DNA from: DATAOG01 sp963753685
GTDB lineage: Bacteria; Pseudomonadota; Alphaproteobacteria; Geminicoccales; Geminicoccaceae
Direction of reading: 5' to 3'
NCBI GenBank assembly: GCA_963753685.1
Contig: CAVWDE010000011.1
Coordinates: forward strand, 124,001-188,000
Length of the DNA: 64,000 bases
Part shown: positions 1-8,657 of the stretch, piece by piece
Layout of the letters: each line of letters starts with the position of its first letter
Position numbering within the stretch: position 1 is the stretch's first letter
Notes under the pieces: model-generated
The model's database searches: none
Told to the model about the DNA's origin: nothing
The model's input: the letters and a program-made list of their open reading frames with translations, nothing else
Program-made: the position numbers and the translations under genes

Positions 1-2
1 AG

Positions 3-608
3 CCGGGCACCAAGATCCTGATGCTGCCCGGGCGGGTGGTCAGGCGCAAGGGTCACACCCTGCTCCTGCACGCGATCGAGCGCCTGCGCCGGCGCAACTT
101 CGTCTGCCTGATGGTCGGCGAGCTCGAGCCCAGCTCGAGCTATCCGGGCGAGGTCGAGGGCCTGATCGGCGCGATCGGCCTGCGCGACGTGGTCCGCCTG
201 GTCGGCGCCTGCGACGACATGCCCGCGGCCCTGATGCTGGCGGATGTGGTGGTGGCGCCCTCGACCCACTCGCCGGAGCCGTTCGGCCGGGTCTCGATCG
301 AGGCGCAGGCGATGGGCAAGCCGGTGATCGCGACCGACGTGGGCGGCCTCGGCGAGACCCTGATGCCGGCTGCGACCGGCTGGCTGGTGCGCCCCAACGA
401 TGTCGACGGGCTGGCGCGCGCCCTGCAGCTTTCGCTGGCGATGCCGGCCGACGCGCGCGCCCGGCTCGCGGCCCGCGCAAGGCGCTTCGTCACCCGCCGC
501 TTCACCCTCGAGCAGATGGGCAAGAACACGCTCGCGGTCTATCGCGAGCTGCTTGAAGGCGTCGAGCCCGATGCCGATCTGGTGGACGTGACCGGTCTCG
601 CCGCCTGA
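3..608 (+). CDS. Glycosyltransferase family 4, C-terminal part (partial)
   Basis: The reading frame is open from the window edge, so the N-terminal acceptor half lies outside. What remains is a GT-B C-terminal nucleotide-sugar domain of the GT4 family: a GRVVRRKG segment (the usual 'GR...KG' loop near the start of the domain) and, about 90 residues later, SPEPFGRVSIEAQAMGKPVI, the EPFG...E box that binds the nucleotide sugar. GT4 enzymes retain the anomeric configuration and typically build lipopolysaccharide or exopolysaccharide; the acceptor cannot be told from this half. It ends about 90 bases before thrS and is probably a separate unit. No signal peptide or membrane segment is seen in this part. 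Confidence 0.85.
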   Translation, partial: PGTKILMLPGRVVRRKGHTLLLHAIERLRRRNFVCLMVGELEPSSSYPGEVEGLIGAIGLRDVVRLVGACDDMPAALMLADVVVAPSTHSPEPFGRVSIEAQAMGKPVIATDVGGLGETLMPAATGWLVRPNDVDGLARALQLSLAMPADARARLAARARRFVTRRFTLEQMGKNTLAVYRELLEGVEPDADLVDVTGLAA

Positions 609-699
609 GTTGGCGGCCCGCGGCCCGTGACCGCTTGCGGGCGGCGCCGCGACGGCTTATCCGGTCAGATCCGTCCTGTCAGCCGAAACGAGGCCTGTG

Positions 700-2673
700 A
701 TGAACCCCGCTTTGCCCGAGCATGCGGTCGACGCCCCGCCCTGCGCGGTCCGAATCACGTTGCCGGACGGCAGCGAGCGGACCTTCGCGCGGCCGGTGAC
801 CGGCGCCGAGCTGGCCGCGGCGATCGGGCCGGGGCTCGCCAAGGCGGCCGCGGTCATGGAGGTAAGCTGCGGGGAGATGGGCGGCGACCTTCAGGACCTG
901 ACGCGCGAGCTGCCGGATGGCGCCAGGGTGCGCTTCATCCGCTACCAGGACGAGGCGGCGCTGCCGGTGATCCGGCACGACTGCGCCCATGTCATGGCCG
1001 AGGCCGTGCAGGACCTTTACCCCGGGACCCAGGTCACGATCGGGCCGCCGATCGCGGACGGCTTCTACTACGATTTCGCGCGCAACGAGCCGTTCACGCC
1101 CGAGGATCTGGTGCGGATCGAGGCGCGCATGGCGGAGATCGTCGCCGCCGACAAGCGCTTCGAGCGCGAAGTCGTGAGCCGCGACGATGCCAGGCGGCGC
1201 TTCGAGGCGCTGGGCGAGAGCTACAAGCTGGAGCTGCTCGACGACATTCCCGAAGGCGAGCCGATCACGCTCTACCACCAGGGCGGCTGGTTCGACCTCT
1301 GCCGCGGGCCGCACGGGCCCTCGACCGGCCGGATCGGCGCCTTCAAACTGACCAAGCTGGCCGGCGCCTACTGGCGGGGCGACAGCCGCAACGCCATGCT
1401 GCAGCGGATCTACGGCACCGCGTTCGCGAGCCGGAAGGAGCTCGACGAGTATCTGCACCGGCTCGAGGAGGCCGAGCGGCGCGACCATCGCCGGCTGGGT
1501 AAGGAGCTCGACCTGTTCCACTTCCAGGAGGAGGCGGCGGGCTCGGTCTTCTGGCATCCCAAGGGCTGGACCCTCTACCGCGTGATCGAGGCCTACCTCC
1601 GTCGTCGGCTCGAGGCGGCGGGCTACGTCGAGGTGCGCAGCCCGCAGCTGGTCGACCGCACGCTTTGGGAATTGTCCGGCCACTGGGAAAAATTCGGCGA
1701 GCACATGTTCGCGCTCGAGGCCGAGCATAAGACGCTGGCACTCAAGCCCATGAACTGCCCCTGCCACGTGCAGATCTTCAATCAGCGCATGCACAGCTAC
1801 CGCGATCTGCCGCTGCGCATGGCCGAGTTCGGCTCCTGCCACCGCAACGAGCCCTCGGGCGCCTTGCACGGCCTGATGCGGGTGCGCGCGTTCACCCAGG
1901 ACGACGCCCACATCTTCTGCACCGAGGACCAGATCACGGCCGAATCCGAGCGCTTCTGCGGCCTCCTGCAGACCGTCTATCGCGACTTCGGGTTTCAGGA
2001 CGTGCGGGTCAACTTCGCGGACCGGCCGCCGGTCCGGGCCGGCGAGGACGCGGTCTGGGACCGCGCCGAGCGGGCCCTCTGGGACGCCGTCGAGGCGGCC
2101 GGCATCGAGACCAAGCTGAACCCCGGCGAAGGCGCGTTCTATGGGCCCAAGCTCGAGTTCATCCTGCGCGACGCGATCGGGCGCGACTGGCAGTGCGGCA
2201 CGCTGCAGGTCGACTTCGTCCTGCCCGAGCGCCTGAGCGCCAGCTACATCGCCGAGGACGGCCAGAAGCACCGGCCGGTCATGCTGCATCGGGCGATCTT
2301 CGGCTCGATGGAGCGCTTCATCGGCATCCTGATCGAGGAGCACGCCGGCCGCCTGCCGCTGTGGCTCGCCCCGGTGCAGGTGGTGGTCGCGACCATTACC
2401 AACGATTCGGACGGCTACGCGCGCAAGGTCGGCGAGGCGCTGGGGGCGGCCGGCATCCGCTACGAGCTCGACCTCGGCAGCGACAAGATCGGCTACAAGG
2501 TGCGCCACCACTCGCTCGCCAAGGTGCCGCTGATCGTAGCGGTCGGCAAGCGCGAGGCCGAGCTCGGTACGGTCTCGGTGCGGCGGCTCGGCGAGCCAAC
2601 GCAAGAATCGCTTGCTCTGGACGAAGCCGTGACGATATTTGTTGAGGAAGCGCGACCGCCGGATCTTGCCTGA
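700..2673 (+). CDS. thrS: Threonine--tRNA ligase
   Basis: Class II aminoacyl-tRNA synthetase that charges tRNA-Thr. A TGS domain occupies about residues 12-75, followed by the second N-terminal editing-type domain (GPPIADGFYYDF), the catalytic core and an anticodon-binding domain. The zinc ligands fall at C353 (MNCPCHV), H404 (QDDAHIF) and H530 (MLHRAIFGS), each 19 residues after the E. coli equivalents, so the core is intact. The length, 657 residues, is normal. The ATG at 700 is preferred; a GTG lies directly before it, and a purine-rich GAAACGAGG sits just upstream. infC follows after about 90 bases, the usual alphaproteobacterial neighbour. Confidence 0.97.
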   Translation: MNPALPEHAVDAPPCAVRITLPDGSERTFARPVTGAELAAAIGPGLAKAAAVMEVSCGEMGGDLQDLTRELPDGARVRFIRYQDEAALPVIRHDCAHVMAEAVQDLYPGTQVTIGPPIADGFYYDFARNEPFTPEDLVRIEARMAEIVAADKRFEREVVSRDDARRRFEALGESYKLELLDDIPEGEPITLYHQGGWFDLCRGPHGPSTGRIGAFKLTKLAGAYWRGDSRNAMLQRIYGTAFASRKELDEYLHRLEEAERRDHRRLGKELDLFHFQEEAAGSVFWHPKGWTLYRVIEAYLRRRLEAAGYVEVRSPQLVDRTLWELSGHWEKFGEHMFALEAEHKTLALKPMNCPCHVQIFNQRMHSYRDLPLRMAEFGSCHRNEPSGALHGLMRVRAFTQDDAHIFCTEDQITAESERFCGLLQTVYRDFGFQDVRVNFADRPPVRAGEDAVWDRAERALWDAVEAAGIETKLNPGEGAFYGPKLEFILRDAIGRDWQCGTLQVDFVLPERLSASYIAEDGQKHRPVMLHRAIFGSMERFIGILIEEHAGRLPLWLAPVQVVVATITNDSDGYARKVGEALGAAGIRYELDLGSDKIGYKVRHHSLAKVPLIVAVGKREAELGTVSVRRLGEPTQESLALDEAVTIFVEEARPPDLA

Positions 2674-2763
2674 TGGTCGTCGGCCCCGGGGTTGGGGCGG
2701 CGAGCTTGGGTGAGCGCGGTTGCGTATCGGGATTTGCAAGAAGAGGAGGGTAAAACGGCTCGA

Positions 2764-3285
2764 ATGGCAGGCCCGGCCCGCGAAGACTACCGAATCAATG
2801 ATCGTATTGAGGTTCCGGAAGTCCGCCTGATCGACGAAGCTGGCGAGATGGTTGGCGTCGTGCCGATCGCGGATGCGATGCGGCGCGCGGAGGATCTCGG
2901 TCTCGACCTGGTCGAGGTCTCGCCCTCGGCGGATCCGCCGGTCTGCAAGATCCTCGATTACGGCAAGTTCAAGTACGAAGCGCAAAAGAAAGCCAATGTT
3001 GCGCGCAAGAAACAACGGGTCATCGAGGTCAAAGAGATCAAGATGCGACCGAACATCGATGACAATGACTACAATATCAAGATGCGCAAGATCCATCAGT
3101 TCCTGGGGGAAGGCGACAAGGTCAAGGTGACCCTGCGGTTCCGCGGGCGCGAGCTGGCGCACCAGGATCTGGCGATGAGCCTGCTCGAGCGGCTGCGCGA
3201 CGAGGTCGGCGAGCTCGCCAAGGTCGAGCAGTTCCCGCGTATGGAAGGGCGCCAGATGGTCATGGTCATGGCGCCGACCCGGTAG
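2764..3285 (+). CDS. infC: Translation initiation factor IF-3
   Basis: IF-3 binds the 30S subunit, checks the start codon and prevents 50S joining. Both domains are present: the N-domain (YRINDRIEVPEVRLID, then CKILDYGKFKYE) and the C-domain with KMRPNIDDNDYNIKMRKI and VTLRFRGRELAH. From the ATG at 2764 the protein has 173 residues, typical for the family. The start is uncertain. The strong AGGAGG at 2744-2749 lies 14 bases before this ATG, too far for ideal use, while an in-frame ACG at 2755 lies 5 bases after it. infC genes are known for rare start codons that allow autoregulation. rpmI and rplT, the common downstream partners, are absent. Confidence 0.95.
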   Translation: MAGPAREDYRINDRIEVPEVRLIDEAGEMVGVVPIADAMRRAEDLGLDLVEVSPSADPPVCKILDYGKFKYEAQKKANVARKKQRVIEVKEIKMRPNIDDNDYNIKMRKIHQFLGEGDKVKVTLRFRGRELAHQDLAMSLLERLRDEVGELAKVEQFPRMEGRQMVMVMAPTR

Positions 3286-3343
3286 CCGCGACCGGCATGG
3301 AGCAAGCTTGCCCGCCGCACTTTGCGCGCCGGCGGGACTGGCC

Positions 3344-5350
3344 ATGACGGCGAGCGCGGCCGAGGCTGCCTCGCTTGCTCGGTTGCTCGAGGCGAGCGGC
3401 GTCGCGCGGCCGGTGGACGACGTGCTGGCCGTGCTCGAGGGCGTGGCGGCGGCGCCCGTGGGCTTCCAGCCCGATGCCTGGCTCGACCTGATCGCACCCC
3501 CGGGCGCCCTCGAGCTGCGCGCGCAGCTGCGCCGGCTCGCGGCCGAGCTCGCGGCCGCCAGGCCGCCCGAGCCGCCGGTCGCGGTGCGCCTCGCCCGGCT
3601 GCGCGCGGTCCTGGCGGAGCAGCGCCTCGACGGCCTGATCCTGCCGCTGACCGATCAGCATCGCAGCGAATACCTGCCGGCCGCCGCCCAGCGCCTCGCC
3701 TGGCTGACCGGCTTCACCGGCTCCGCCGGGCTGGCGATCGTCCTTGCCGAGCGTGCCGCCCTGTTCGTCGACGGCCGCTACACCCTGCAGGCGACGGCCG
3801 AGCTCGATCCTCAGCTGTTCGAGCGCCGGCATGTGACCGACCAGCCGCCGGCCAAATGGCTCGCCGAGCATCTGGGCAGCGGCCAGCGGCTCGGCTTCGA
3901 TCCGAAGCTCCACACCAAGGCCGAGGTCGAGCGCTATGGCCGCGCCGCGGCCAAGGCGGGCGCCCTGCTGGTCGCCTGCGCGGCGAACCCGGTCGATGCG
4001 GTCTGGACGACCCGGCCGCCGGCGCCGATCGCCCCGGTCGCGGTGCTCGAGGACGCCTTTGCCGGCGAATCGAGTGCGGCCAAGCGGGCGCGCATGGGTG
4101 AGGAGCTCGCCAGGGCCGGGGCCGAGGTCGGGGTCGTGACGCTCACCGACTCGATCGCCTGGCTCTTGAACCTGCGCGGCGGGGATGTGCCCTACAACCC
4201 CCTGGTCCTGAGCTTTGCCCTGCTGCACGCCGACGGTGCGGTCGAGCTGTTCCTCGACCCGCGCAAGCTCAAGCCCGGCCAGAGCCTTGGCAACGGCGTC
4301 TCGGTCCAGCCGCTCGCGGGCTTCGAGCCGGCGCTCGAGCGCCTGGGTGCGGAGCGGCGGGCGGTGCTGGTCGACCCGGGCGCCACCAGCCAGCACGTGC
4401 TCGAGCGGCTGGGCGCGGCCGGCGCGCGCGTGATCGAGGCGGACGACCCCTGCATCCTGGCCAAGGCCTGCAAGAACCCGATCGAGATCGCGGGTGCTGT
4501 GAATGCCCAGCGGCGCGACGGTGCGGCGGTCTGCCGGTTCCTCTGCTGGCTCGAGGGGGAGCTCGACGGCGGGCGCCGGGTCACCGAGCGCGAGGCCGCG
4601 GCCCGGCTCGAGGCCGAGCGCCGGCTGGACCCCCTGTTCCGCGGCCCGAGCTTCGAGACCATCTCGGCCGCCGGCCCGAACGCGGCGCTGCCCCACTACC
4701 GGGTCACCGAGGCGAGCAACCGAACCCTCGAGCCGGGCTCGCTCTACCTGGTCGATTCCGGTGGCCAGTATCTGGACGCGACCACCGACATCACGCGCAC
4801 GATCGCGGTCGGCGAACCCAGCGCCCCGATGCGCCGGCACTTCACGCTGGTGCTCAAGGGGCACATCGCGATCGCGCGCGCCCGCTTCCCGGTCGGCACC
4901 ACCGGCGCCCAGCTCGACAGCCTGGCGCGGCGGCCGCTCTGGCGCGCGGGCCTCGACTTCGATCATGGCACCGGCCATGGCATCGGCAGCTATCTGTGCG
5001 TCCACGAAGGCCCGCAGCGCATTGCCAAGACCGGCACGGCGGCGCTCAAGCCCGGCATGATCGTCTCGAACGAGCCCGGCTACTACAGAAGTGGCGCCTA
5101 CGGCATCCGGATCGAGAACCTGGTGGTGGTGGTCGCCTGCGGTCTGCCGGAGGGCGGCGAGCGCGAGTTGCAGGGCTTCGAGACGATCACCCGGGCGCCG
5201 ATCGACCGCCGGCTGATCCTGACCGAGCGGCTGGATGCCGAGGAGCGTGCCTGGCTCGACAACTACCACGCCCGCGTGCGCGCCGACCTGATCGATCTGG
5301 TCGAGGGCGCGACCCGCAGCTGGCTGATGGCGGCGACCGCGCCGCTCTAG
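3344..5350 (+). CDS. Xaa-Pro aminopeptidase (aminopeptidase P, M24B)
   Basis: Cytoplasmic metallopeptidase that removes the N-terminal residue before proline. The creatinase-type N domain starts near residue 85 (RLARLRAVLAEQRLDGLIL; EYLPAAAQRLAWLTGFTGSA) and the pita-bread catalytic domain follows. All five expected dinuclear metal ligands are visible: D471 and D482 (VDSGGQYLDATTDITRT), H545 (GTGHGIG), E577 (SNEPGYY) and E591 (GIRIEN). At 668 residues it is longer than the roughly 600 of the usual bacterial long form, because about 80 Ala/Leu-rich residues precede the first recognisable domain. The ATG at 3344 is chosen; an in-frame TTG at 3308 would add 12 more residues. A small AhpD-like gene follows 17 bases downstream. 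Confidence 0.9.
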   Translation: MTASAAEAASLARLLEASGVARPVDDVLAVLEGVAAAPVGFQPDAWLDLIAPPGALELRAQLRRLAAELAAARPPEPPVAVRLARLRAVLAEQRLDGLILPLTDQHRSEYLPAAAQRLAWLTGFTGSAGLAIVLAERAALFVDGRYTLQATAELDPQLFERRHVTDQPPAKWLAEHLGSGQRLGFDPKLHTKAEVERYGRAAAKAGALLVACAANPVDAVWTTRPPAPIAPVAVLEDAFAGESSAAKRARMGEELARAGAEVGVVTLTDSIAWLLNLRGGDVPYNPLVLSFALLHADGAVELFLDPRKLKPGQSLGNGVSVQPLAGFEPALERLGAERRAVLVDPGATSQHVLERLGAAGARVIEADDPCILAKACKNPIEIAGAVNAQRRDGAAVCRFLCWLEGELDGGRRVTEREAAARLEAERRLDPLFRGPSFETISAAGPNAALPHYRVTEASNRTLEPGSLYLVDSGGQYLDATTDITRTIAVGEPSAPMRRHFTLVLKGHIAIARARFPVGTTGAQLDSLARRPLWRAGLDFDHGTGHGIGSYLCVHEGPQRIAKTGTAALKPGMIVSNEPGYYRSGAYGIRIENLVVVVACGLPEGGERELQGFETITRAPIDRRLILTERLDAEERAWLDNYHARVRADLIDLVEGATRSWLMAATAPL

Positions 5351-5367
5351 TCCAAGGAGACCGCAGC

Positions 5368-5721
5368 ATGCCGATGAATCCGATCGAGGCCGCGCAGGCC
5401 GTGGTCGACGGTGCCGCGCGGCTCAGGGAGGCCGTGCCCGACACCATGCGGGGCTTTGCCGCGCTCGGCTCCGGGACCTCGAAGGCGGGTGCCCTCGAGC
5501 CGAAGTTCAAGGAGCTGGTGGCGCTCGCGATCTCGGTCGCGGTGCGCTGCGACGGCTGCGTCGCCTATCACGCCAAGGCGGCGCGGGATCGGGGCGCCAC
5601 CCGCGCCGAGGTCGCCGAGACGATCGGGGTCGCGATCCACATGGGCGGCGGCCCCTCGATGGTCTACGGCGCCGAGGCGCTCAAGGCCTACGACGCGTTC
5701 GCCGGCGGCGCCGGCGACTGA
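5368..5721 (+). CDS. Carboxymuconolactone decarboxylase / AhpD-like protein
   Basis: Small all-helical protein of 117 residues with the AhpD-type redox signature C61-D-G-C64-V-A-Y-H68. Family members with this CxxC...H motif are peroxidase-coupled disulfide reductases or uncharacterised alkylhydroperoxidase-like proteins; true muconolactone decarboxylases lack the cysteines, so an antioxidant role is more likely. The AAGGAGA at 5354-5360 is well placed for the ATG at 5368, and the gene follows pepP by 17 bases, so the two are probably cotranscribed. Its last 34 bases overlap the end of the hicB remnant on the other strand. Confidence 0.88.
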   Translation: MPMNPIEAAQAVVDGAARLREAVPDTMRGFAALGSGTSKAGALEPKFKELVALAISVAVRCDGCVAYHAKAARDRGATRAEVAETIGVAIHMGGGPSMVYGAEALKAYDAFAGGAGD

Positions 5722-6098
5722 ACGCGCACAGCGGCGGTTTGAGGCTTCGCCGAGCGATAACCCAGCCCTTCGGCGAGCAGCGTGGCCGCGAGCATGTTCA
5801 AGCTTACGCCTTCGGCTCTGGCCCGTTCGGCGAGGCGCTGGTGCAGCCCCTTCGGCACCCGCATCAACCAGCGCCCGCTGAAGCCCTCGGCCTCATGTGG
5901 GGACGGCTTGGGGATCGGGCGCCCGAGCTCGCGCAGCGTCTCGGTGCATGACCACAGCGCGGCGCGGCCGTCCCGGATGGCGTCCTCGACGGTTTCACCG
6001 TCGCCCATGCAGCCCGGCAGGAATCGCACAGATATCCGCCCCCATCCTCCGCGGTCAGCGGTCGTACTGTCAGGGGGTAGTCTTCAAGCTTGGCTCAT
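5688..6098 (-). pseudogene. HicB-family antitoxin, frame-disrupted
   Basis: Read with two frame changes, this gives a complete HicB antitoxin: an N-terminal HicB fold starting LEDYPLTVRPLTAEDGGGYL in one frame, then RFLPGCMGDGETVEDAI and an RHH-type DNA-binding tail (LMRVPKGLHQRLAERARAEG) in another. The main break is at about 6029-6033, where CTGGTG appears reduced to CTGTG; two further residues of the usual 'PDLPGC' are also missing. A second break near 6088-6092 separates the likely ATG (6098) from LEDYPL. The total length is still a multiple of three, as expected for one insertion plus one deletion. Either a decayed gene or uncorrected sequence error. The order toxin then antitoxin matches HicAB. 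Confidence 0.72.
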
Positions 6099-6294
6099 CT
6101 CCGACGCCTCTACGCTGGGCTTCGATCATCGCCACGAACCTGCGGACGTAGACCGGTTTGACGGGTCTGGCGGCGGGCACCGACAGTACTGGTCGCCCTG
6201 GTGGTGCGAAAACGACGTGGCTGGTACCCGGTTGTCGATGAGGAACCCCGAAGCGGTCGGCGACTATCTGTGATACCAGAATGCAAGCTACCAT
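6070..6294 (-). CDS. HicA-like toxin (mRNA interferase type)
   Basis: Seventy-four residues with the HicA pattern: a short N-terminal helix, then GTSHVVF, where G-x-S-H carries the histidine used for RNA cleavage in HicA enzymes, and ARPVKPVYVRRFVAMIEA as the closing strand and helix. HicA toxins are small double-stranded-RNA-binding-fold ribonucleases blocked by HicB. The ATG at 6294 gives about 25 residues before the SH motif, normal for the family. Its end overlaps the start of the hicB remnant by about 28 bases, the usual coupled arrangement. With hicB disrupted, either the toxin is weak or silent, or the hicB breaks are sequence errors. The N-terminal third matches the family poorly. Confidence 0.6.
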   Translation of the reverse strand: MVACILVSQIVADRFGVPHRQPGTSHVVFAPPGRPVLSVPAARPVKPVYVRRFVAMIEAQRRGVGDEPSLKTTP

Positions 6295-6303
6295 GCGCTG
6301 ACG

Positions 6304-6559
6304 TCATCGCCGGCCGATGCTCACCAGCCAGCGCCACCACGTGTGGGCCTTGGCCTCGGCGCTGTCGATCAGCTCGCCGGCCTTGGGATGGCGCTCCCGG
6401 AAGTGGTCGAGGAGCCGTTGCGCCCAGGTGGCGTAGCGGGCCAGGATGATCAGGCCGATCAGCAGGAACAGGATGCCCTGCAGGAACGGCAGGACCAGTC
6501 CCGACCACGCCCAGCACCAGGAAGGCGTAGCCCAGGACCTGCATCAGGATCGGCTTCAC
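6304..6559 (-). CDS. Small membrane protein of the PGPGW type, one-base frameshift
   Basis: Two hydrophobic segments with the pattern of the putative transmembrane PGPGW family: FLVLGVVG, then after a frame change LPFLQGILFLLIGLIILAR, followed by a charged tail ending SIGRR. The frames join if the T at 6499 is treated as an extra base; the span (256 bases) is one more than a multiple of three, which fits. The GTG at 6559 overlaps the ligA stop codon (GTGA), so it is probably translated after ligA. The family's function is unknown. The break may be real or a sequence error; several neighbouring genes show the same kind of one-base break. Confidence 0.62.
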
Positions 6560-8652
6560 GCGCCGCCAAGCAACTCTTGCCATTCGGCCTCGCTCAGGAC
6601 CGTGACCCCGAGCTCCGCAGCCTTGCGCGCCTTGGAGCCGGCGTCGGCGCCGACCACCACGTAGTCGGTCTTGGCCGAGACCGAGCCCGCGACTTTGGCG
6701 CCCCTGGCCTCGGCGGTCGCCTTGGCCTCGGCCCGGGTCATGGTCTCGAGCGAGCCGGTGAACACCACGGTCTTGCCGGCGAGCGGCGAGGTCGGACCGG
6801 CCGGGGGCGCCAATTCCTCGACATCGACCTCTTCGGCGAGGTCCCCCAGCACCTCGAGATTGTGCGCCTCGACAAAGAACTCATAGATCGCCTCGGCAAC
6901 CTTGGGGCCGACGCCGTCGATGTTGTCGAGCTCGGCGCGAGCCTCGGCGTCGCCCTCCGCCGCCCTGGTCATGGCGGCGCGCCAGACGTCGAGACTCTGG
7001 TAGTGGCGGGCGAGCAGGCGCGCGTTGGTCTCGCCGATGAAGCGGATGCCGAGCGCGTTGATGAAGCGGTCGAGCGGGATCTGCCGGCGCGCTGCGATCG
7101 CCTTCTTCAGATTGTCGACCTTCTTCTCGCCCCAGCCGGGCAGTTCTGCGAGCCGGGCCAGGCGCTCCGGGTCCTTGACCAGGCGGAAGACGTCGGCGGG
7201 CTTCCTGATCAGTCCGGCCTCGAGCAGCTGGGGCACCTGCTTGCGGCCCAGCCCCTCGATGTCGAACGCGTCGCGGCCGACGAAATGGCGCAGGCGCTCG
7301 GTGATCTGGGCGGGGCAGATCAGGCCGCCGGTGCAACGGCGCACCGCCTCGCCCTCCGGGCGCACTGCCAGGCTGTTGCAGACCGGGCAATGGTCGGGGA
7401 ACCGGTAGGGCAGGGTGCCCTCGGGCCGCCGCTCGAGCCGGACCTCGACGACCTGCGGGATGACGTCGCCCGCCCGCTGCACGACCACGGTGTCGCCGAC
7501 CCGGATGTCCTTGGCCTTGATGTAGTCCTCGTTGTGCAGGGTCGCGCTGGTCACGACGACGCCACCCACGGTCACCGGCTCCAGTCTCGCGACCGGGGTC
7601 AAGGCGCCGGTGCGGCCGACCTGGACATTGATCTCGCGGACCACGGTGTCCGCCTGCTCGGCCGCGAACTTGTAGGCGATCGCCCAGCGCGGCGCCCGGC
7701 CGACGAAGCCCAGCCGGCGCTGGTAATCGAGCCGGTCGACCTTGATGACCACGCCGTCGATGTCGTAGGGCAGCTCGAACCGCCGGGCGGCGATCCTGGC
7801 ATGGTAGTCGAGCAGGGCCGCCTCGTCCTCGACCTTCTCGATCAGTGGATTGACCCGAAAGCCATAGGCTTTGAGCCGCTCCAGGAAACCGCTGTGGGTG
7901 CCCTCGATCGGGGGTTCGGCCTCGCCCCAGGCGTAGGCGAAGAAGCGCAGCTTGCGCCTTGCGGTGATCGCGGAGTCGAGCTGGCGCAGCGAGCCTGCGG
8001 CCGAGTTGCGCGGATTGGCGAACAAGGGCTCGCCGGCCGCGGCGCGCGCCTGGTTGAGGGCTGCGAAATCGGCCCGCTCCATGTAGACCTCGCCGCGCAC
8101 CTCGAGCACCGCCGGCGGCTCGGCGGTGTTGAGACGGAGGGGAACGTCGCGGATGGTGCGCAGGTTCCGCGTGACGTCCTCGCCGACCGCGCCGTCGCCC
8201 CGGGTGGCACCCAGGTGGAACTCGCCATGCTCGTAGCGCAGCGTGCTCGAGAGGCCGTCGATCTTGGGCTCGGCGACCAGGGCGAGCGGCGCGTCGTCGG
8301 CAAGCTTCAAAAAGCGCCGCACCCGGCGCAGAAACTCGACCACCTCGGCGCCGTCCATGGCGTTGTCGAGCGACAGCATCGGCACCCGATGCTGGACCTT
8401 GCCGAAGTCCGCGACCGGGGCGGCACCGACCCGGTGGGACGGGCTGTCCGGACGGATCAGGTCGGGAAAACGCGCCTCGAGCGCCTGGTTGCGCCGGCGC
8501 AGGCGGTCGTAGTCGGCATCCGAGATCGCGGGCGCGTCGTGCTGGTAGTAGAGGCGGTCGTGACGGGTGATCTCGGCGGCCAGCGCCGCAAGCTCGTCGG
8601 CCGCCTGCTCGCGGGTCAGCGCCTCGACCGGAAGGGGCGTGGACGGGGCCAC
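6556..8652 (-). CDS. ligA: NAD-dependent DNA ligase
   Basis: Seals nicks in replication and repair using NAD+. Order: Ia domain with YYQHDAPAISDADYD, adenylation domain with the AMP-accepting K130 (AEPKIDG), OB fold, a four-cysteine zinc finger (CPVC...C...C), helix-hairpin-helix region and a C-terminal BRCT domain (GKTVVFTGSLETMTRAEAK). The 698 residues match full-length bacterial LigA. The start is taken as the GTG at 8652, just after the recN stop; no ATG gives a better N-terminus. The downstream membrane-protein gene overlaps its stop codon. The recN-ligA pair next to bamD is usual for alphaproteobacteria. Confidence 0.96.
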   Translation of the reverse strand: MAPSTPLPVEALTREQAADELAALAAEITRHDRLYYQHDAPAISDADYDRLRRRNQALEARFPDLIRPDSPSHRVGAAPVADFGKVQHRVPMLSLDNAMDGAEVVEFLRRVRRFLKLADDAPLALVAEPKIDGLSSTLRYEHGEFHLGATRGDGAVGEDVTRNLRTIRDVPLRLNTAEPPAVLEVRGEVYMERADFAALNQARAAAGEPLFANPRNSAAGSLRQLDSAITARRKLRFFAYAWGEAEPPIEGTHSGFLERLKAYGFRVNPLIEKVEDEAALLDYHARIAARRFELPYDIDGVVIKVDRLDYQRRLGFVGRAPRWAIAYKFAAEQADTVVREINVQVGRTGALTPVARLEPVTVGGVVVTSATLHNEDYIKAKDIRVGDTVVVQRAGDVIPQVVEVRLERRPEGTLPYRFPDHCPVCNSLAVRPEGEAVRRCTGGLICPAQITERLRHFVGRDAFDIEGLGRKQVPQLLEAGLIRKPADVFRLVKDPERLARLAELPGWGEKKVDNLKKAIAARRQIPLDRFINALGIRFIGETNARLLARHYQSLDVWRAAMTRAAEGDAEARAELDNIDGVGPKVAEAIYEFFVEAHNLEVLGDLAEEVDVEELAPPAGPTSPLAGKTVVFTGSLETMTRAEAKATAEARGAKVAGSVSAKTDYVVVGADAGSKARKAAELGVTVLSEAEWQELLGGA

Positions 8653-8657
8653 GGAGG

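Noticed and set aside
679..3345. Very long open frame antisense to thrS and infC
   Set aside because: G+C-rich codons with G or C in third position leave the opposite strand open. The protein has no family features and thrS/infC are certain.
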